A stretch of 40,440 bases of DNA. It comes from Candidatus Woesebacteria bacterium (GTDB lineage: Bacteria > Patescibacteriota > Microgenomatia > UBA8517). The translations under genes were made by a program, and so were the position numbers. The stretch covers positions 1 through 40,440 of the forward strand of contig JAGUZK010000042.1 in assembly GCA_020060845.1 (NCBI GenBank), in the 5' to 3' direction. Positions 36,700 through 40,440 of the stretch are shown here, one piece after another. The number at the start of each line of letters is the position of its first letter. Within the stretch, counting starts at the first letter, position 1. Below the pieces are notes generated by a model. It was not told the DNA's origin. It searched no databases and worked only from the letters and a program-made list of their open reading frames with translations.

Positions 36700-37041
36700 A
36701 TGGTTACTTTTTCCAAAGCGTATTCCTATCTTCAAACCATTGATATTACCACTGCGGATCCTTTAGATAAAGTAGCGAAGATGCTTATGGAAGATAATGA
36801 AGCTTATGAACGTGCTTCACAGGCTTTAAGAAGAAGATTTGTTCGTGGCGCAGAGCTTGTAGATGCAATAGACCGTCTTGGCAGAAGTACTAGAATAAAA
36901 AGAATAAAGATTGGGGGGAAATATAAGTACTATGTCGAAGGTGCCGATGGAAGCTGGAACGAGCCTGAAGAGCGAATCTGGGTTGTAGCTATGTATGCTC
37001 TTTGGCAGAGATCCAAAAACAAAGTTTTACCTAAGGCATAA
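36700..37041 (+). CDS. Hypothetical protein
   Basis: Open frame MVTFSKAYSYLQ...; ORF track starts at 36694, but the second ATG (36700) is 8 nt after a TATATT -10. Confidence 0.55.
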   Translation: MVTFSKAYSYLQTIDITTADPLDKVAKMLMEDNEAYERASQALRRRFVRGAELVDAIDRLGRSTRIKRIKIGGKYKYYVEGADGSWNEPEERIWVVAMYALWQRSKNKVLPKA

Positions 37042-37219
37042 AAAGATTTCCATAATTCCCTTGGCTCCCAAAGAAGTTTGGTTTGTTAAGTAAAGCATCC
37101 GCCACTTCCCAAGCGCTCATTTCTTCCGAAATTTCATAATACGCATTTGTATCTACTGTACTGTCTTTCCCAACTTTAATTGAGTTTGCTCCATCGGTCT
37201 TTGTATCACGGGAGTGTTC
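37031..37219 (-). pseudogene. C-terminal fragment of an unknown gene (no start codon near the 5' end)
   Basis: Minus-strand frame EHSRDTKTDGANSIKVGKDSTVDTNAYYEISEEMSAWEVADALLNKPNFFGSQGNYGNLFMP*, preceded by an in-frame TGA at 37220-37222. Confidence 0.4.
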
Positions 37220-37357
37220 TCAAGTATTAATGGTGAGAATTGCTAGAAATTAAAGTGAATTTTTGAAAAATATAGATGAAACATACCCCAGTATTCGAAG
37301 CCAAGCAACTCACGGTGTTAACAAGTTTTTTAAATAATGAAGCTGTTATAATAGATA

Positions 37358-37651
37358 ATGAATTTTAGGAACATCTTACATGGAACAGTGCACAAAGTCC
37401 CAGCAGATTTGCAAAAAGCTTTGACTTTGGATGCTAAGGCACTTGCTTTATGGGAAAGCCTCACACCTCTTGCCCGCAACGAATGGATATGTTGGACTAC
37501 CTTTGTCAAAAAAGAAGAAACAAGAAAGGAGCATGTTAAAAGAGTAATAAATGAGCTAAAAGAAGGGAAGCGCCGACCCTGTTGTTGGAGGGGTTGCCCG
37601 CACCGCACAGATAGAGTCTTACATGCTTTTCAAGGCAAAGCGTTTAGATAA
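37358..37651 (+). CDS. YdeI/OmpD-associated family protein (small)
   Basis: 'VPADLQKALTLDAKALALWESLTPLARNEWICWTTFVKKEETRKEHVKRVINELKEGKRRPCCWRGCPHR'. Confidence 0.75.
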   Translation: MNFRNILHGTVHKVPADLQKALTLDAKALALWESLTPLARNEWICWTTFVKKEETRKEHVKRVINELKEGKRRPCCWRGCPHRTDRVLHAFQGKAFR

Positions 37652-37867
37652 GATATATTCTTTGTGCCTTTTGGGCATCTTTTGGTTATAAGCCTTACCC
37701 AGATAAGAAGTATAAATCCAATTTTACTTAATTAGTGAAAGCACTGGTACTTAGGGGTTATTGCTCTTTATTTACACAATCAGCTTCTATTTTCATAATT
37801 TTCAATGGACCGGTATTTGGATTGAGGTAAACCACCCGCCGCATAATTTCTTTTGTTGATAATTTAG

Positions 37868-38492
37868 GTGAGTATTGTAATTGACAACCCAGATATTGGA
37901 AGAGTTATCACGGCTTTTAGAGCAAGACCAAAACAACTGAAAACTTTATTTAAGATTTCTGGGAAGACCGCCACCCTTCCATCCGAGCTACAGGGGTTGA
38001 ATCTCCCTGAGACCCTTATGCCAGCTGAGGGCGGGATTTCTGCTCTTCAGAAATCTGAATTTATTATACCACAAAAAGCCAAATCAGAAGCTATATCCCA
38101 AACTCCTCTAAAGACGGTGGGGGCGGTGAGCCAAAAATCTAAATTAAAAATTTCACAAGTAAAACCATCAGAAGTGCGTAAAGAGGAATTGTCAAAATTG
38201 GGTGTTTCTCCACAACCTCCAAAAACCACTCCAGAAGGTTTCGAATTGCCAACCCAAGGCGTTTCCCAAGGCGGTTCAGGGAATCCTTCCTCTATCAGGG
38301 AAAATTATATCAGATATTTACAAGAGTGGTATTGAAGAAGCGAAAACTACTCCAAAAACGAGTTCCCCAAAAGTAAGAATATCGGAGAAGGAAGATATTG
38401 TTCAGGTATCCACTGTCCCCAAGGGTCGTAAGCCATTTGAAAATATTATAGCACCACCATTAAATCAATTATTGGTCATTACCAAGGTTTAA
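37868..38492 (+). pseudogene. Hypothetical low-complexity protein, apparently split by a frameshift (37868-38335 and the overlapping +1 frame to 38492)
   Basis: Two overlapping frames of similar Ser/Pro/Lys-rich composition; the second continues past the TGA of the first. Confidence 0.4.
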
Positions 38493-38577
38493 TTTGGACC
38501 TGTCAATCCTTCTTAAGCGATATTTTTTAGTTTTAGCTGGCTAATTGAAATTAGGAGATGGATATTGAATAGATTTT

Positions 38578-38606
38578 TTGTATTTCCAAAGTTTAAGGCT
38601 TATAAT
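38578..38606 (+). promoter_or_regulatory. Possible promoter for the HAD-like gene
   Basis: TTGTAT-17-TATAAT; about 31 nt to the proposed GTG start. Confidence 0.4.
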
Positions 38607-38637
38607 CAGACTCACAGATTTTAGATAGTAGATAATT

Positions 38638-39366
38638 GTGTATATAGAGAGGTGTCCGGCAATAAGAAACAAAATTTCAAGGAATTTGGAGAAACTAGGT
38701 GTTCCTTTGAAAATTTCATTTGATATAGATGGTGTGGTCCAGGCAACTTTTCAGCAAGCTTTACTTTGGGCAAGCCACAGGCTTAAAAATTCAATAGACC
38801 TTGAGCAACTAGTTACCTACTGGGGATTGAATGAAATATCTCGAAAATTTAGGCTGAGTGAAAAGGATGCACATGATTCTACAAGGAATGCTTTTAATAG
38901 GGAAGAAGTATTTCTGAATTCTCCTCCTTTGCCGGGAGCTAGAAGTATACTTGGAATTTTCCAAGAACTTGGGATTCCATATGTTTTTATCTCTTCCAGG
39001 CCGGCTGATTTTTTGGAAGCTACAGGAAATTGGTTCGCAAAAGAATTTCCCTGGATTGACAGAAATAATATTTTTTTACGCCGCGAAGAAGGAGAAAGCG
39101 GGGGAAGCTTTAAGTCAAGAGTAATAGTTTCTCAAGGAGTGTTATTACATTTTGATGATTCGATGGAAGATGCGCAAGAAATTGTCAGACGGACTCAAGC
39201 AAAAATAGTCATTGTTCCCCAACCTCGGAATAGATATATTACTTTAGAACCTGAAGAGCATTCAACAAGAATATTAAATTTAAGATTTAATTCAAAAAAA
39301 ACGAATTTATGGGCCGCTATGGAGTTTCTTACTTCTGATTGTTTTCTCACCAGTCCAGATATTTGA
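38638..39366 (+). CDS. HAD-like (5'-nucleotidase/NT5C-type) hydrolase
   Basis: 'KISFDIDGVV' motif I, 'PYVFISSRPADFLEAT' motif II, 'VLLHFDDSMEDAQEI' motif IV; GTG start is uncertain. Confidence 0.7.
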   Translation: MYIERCPAIRNKISRNLEKLGVPLKISFDIDGVVQATFQQALLWASHRLKNSIDLEQLVTYWGLNEISRKFRLSEKDAHDSTRNAFNREEVFLNSPPLPGARSILGIFQELGIPYVFISSRPADFLEATGNWFAKEFPWIDRNNIFLRREEGESGGSFKSRVIVSQGVLLHFDDSMEDAQEIVRRTQAKIVIVPQPRNRYITLEPEEHSTRILNLRFNSKKTNLWAAMEFLTSDCFLTSPDI

Positions 39367-39426
39367 ATATTCAAAAAAGTATCAAGTTTTCAATGTATCT
39401 ACAGATTTGAATACTTTGACTTCCAT

Positions 39427-39503
39427 TGGGGTGGATGACCGGGATCGAACCGGCAGCCTCTTGCTCCACAGGCAAGCGCTCTAACCGTTGAGCTACATCC
39501 ACC
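39427..39503 (-). tRNA. tRNA-His (GTG), with G-1, C73 and encoded CCA
   Basis: RC GGTGGATGTAGCTCAACGGTTAGAGCGCTTGCCTGTGGAGCAAGAGGCTGCCGGTTCGATCCCGGTCATCCACCCCA folds as a cloverleaf; anticodon loop CTGTGGA. Confidence 0.95.
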
Positions 39504-39534
39504 ACTGCATCAATTTTAACAGATTAAACCTATA

Positions 39535-39563
39535 TTGACAAAGTAGTTAAACTAAATCAAAAT
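39535..39563 (+). promoter_or_regulatory. Possible promoter for the LytR_C gene
   Basis: TTGACA-17-CAAAAT; ATG at 39575, 11 nt after the -10. Confidence 0.4.
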
Positions 39564-39574
39564 AAAAAAACAAA

Positions 39575-40420
39575 ATGCCTGTAAAGCCCAAAATTAAAGT
39601 TATCACAGAAGAAATTAAGGAAGAAGAACAGACTCAATCAGCATCGACCCCAGCCAGTGAGGTAAATACTGATGAAAAGACTTCAATCCCCGAGTCTAAA
39701 ATAACCTCTTTTAGTACGCTTGATGTTAACCCTCAACCTATGCCAGAAACACCCCTAGACAAGCCTACAAACCCTGAGAGCTCAAATACTTTGGAAGATA
39801 ACCAGCAACCTCAAACCAAATCTATATTAGAGGCTGATATAACCCAAGATAAACCTCAACTAGATTCTGAAGATGTAAAAAAATGGTTAAATGATATCCG
39901 ACCAGATACTTCAAAAGAGATCGAGAAGGGTTCAAAAAACGGGTTTAAGATATTCCTAATCGTATTTCTACTTCTTATTGCTATAGGTCTTGCGGTGGGT
40001 GGATTTTTCTATTATAAAAATAGCTCCAAAGTTTCATCCGATAACTCACAAAATGGGGGAGTGCCCACATCACATATAAGCCCAACACCAACCCCTACTC
40101 CTAAGCCAACAGAAGAAGCTATAGACCTCAAAAAATATAAAGTACAAGTCTTAAATGGCTCTGGTGTGACCGGAGAAGCCAAAAAAGTTTCAGAGCTATT
40201 GGTTAAAAATGGCTTTAGCGCAGCCACCGTAGGCAACGCTTCAAGACAAGATTATACTGATACCATTATAGAAATCAAAGATGGGGTAGCTGAAGAAGTT
40301 TTTGAGAAAATTAAAAACAGTCTTGGAGATTCATATGATGTTACCCTATCTGAAAAACCCCTTGAGTCTAAGTCTATTTATGATATAGTCGTAACAATTG
40401 GAAAAAGAAAATCCAGCTAG
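39575..40420 (+). CDS. LytR_C (LytR/CpsA/Psr C-terminal) domain protein without LCP catalytic domain
   Basis: Disordered N-terminus, TM 'GFKIFLIVFLLLIAIGLAVGGFFYY', then 'KYKVQVLNGSGVTGEAKKVSELLVKNGFSAATVGNA'. Confidence 0.8.
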   Translation: MPVKPKIKVITEEIKEEEQTQSASTPASEVNTDEKTSIPESKITSFSTLDVNPQPMPETPLDKPTNPESSNTLEDNQQPQTKSILEADITQDKPQLDSEDVKKWLNDIRPDTSKEIEKGSKNGFKIFLIVFLLLIAIGLAVGGFFYYKNSSKVSSDNSQNGGVPTSHISPTPTPTPKPTEEAIDLKKYKVQVLNGSGVTGEAKKVSELLVKNGFSAATVGNASRQDYTDTIIEIKDGVAEEVFEKIKNSLGDSYDVTLSEKPLESKSIYDIVVTIGKRKSS

Positions 40421-40440
40421 GCTTCTTAATATCTCTATAC

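Noticed and set aside
37276-37368. 30-aa plus-strand ORF MKHTPVFEAKQLTVLTSFLNNEAVIIDNEF
   Set aside because: Too short, overlaps the YdeI-like start and contains its -10; mentioned only as a scrap in the accessory patch.
39362-39417. 14-nt palindrome TTTGAATATTCAAA and a nearby inverted repeat AAAGTATCAA...TTGAATACTTT
   Set aside because: AT-rich, with a 21-nt loop in the second case and no clear U-tract; not strong enough to call a terminator or operator.
1-40440. Alternative genetic code (TGA as Gly, as in Gracilibacteria/Absconditabacteria)
   Set aside because: Several conserved genes end correctly at TGA (e.g. gatA, gatB, ppsA-adjacent genes), consistent with the standard bacterial code.
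1-40440. CRISPR arrays, IS elements, prophage structural modules, group I introns
   Set aside because: No regularly spaced repeats, transposase/integrase, or capsid/tail genes seen; the holin-like and phage-metallopeptidase proteins are isolated and common outside phages.

Overview
The window looks like a chromosomal segment of a small-genome, AT-rich bacterium. The gene repertoire and several proteins (elongation-factor-like domain protein, short HolA, compact GatCAB, phage-type metallopeptidase, LytR_C protein without an LCP domain) suggest Candidate Phyla Radiation/Patescibacteria, possibly Microgenomates; this placement is inference. TGA is used as a normal stop, so the genetic code looks standard (table 11). 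Most of the window is core housekeeping: the 3' part of PolX, LemA, HtpX, gatC-gatA-(MFS)-gatB-dnaE, rplS, YraN, ruvC, EF-like protein, metallopeptidase, holA, a central-carbon block (PMM/PGM, PGI/PMI, ppsA, eno, gpmI), a lexA divergent from uvrB-uvrA-transglutaminase-uvrC, a holin-like membrane protein, secG, an ABC solute-binding protein, a 595-aa uncharacterised membrane protein, a small accessory region with gene remnants (about 36.7-38.5 kb), a HAD-like protein, tRNA-His(GTG), and a LytR_C protein. I found no CRISPR array, transposon, or convincing new multi-gene system. The most interesting signals are: (1) repeated promoters whose -10 box lies only about 5-11 nt from the start codon, implying widespread leaderless mRNAs; (2) a Thr in place of the catalytic Ser nucleophile in GpmI; (3) a UvrC lacking the C-terminal helix-hairpin-helix domain; (4) a candidate GTTC-N7-GTTT direct repeat inside the lexA promoter; (5) a decaying or frameshifted accessory patch; (6) a 595-aa orphan membrane protein.
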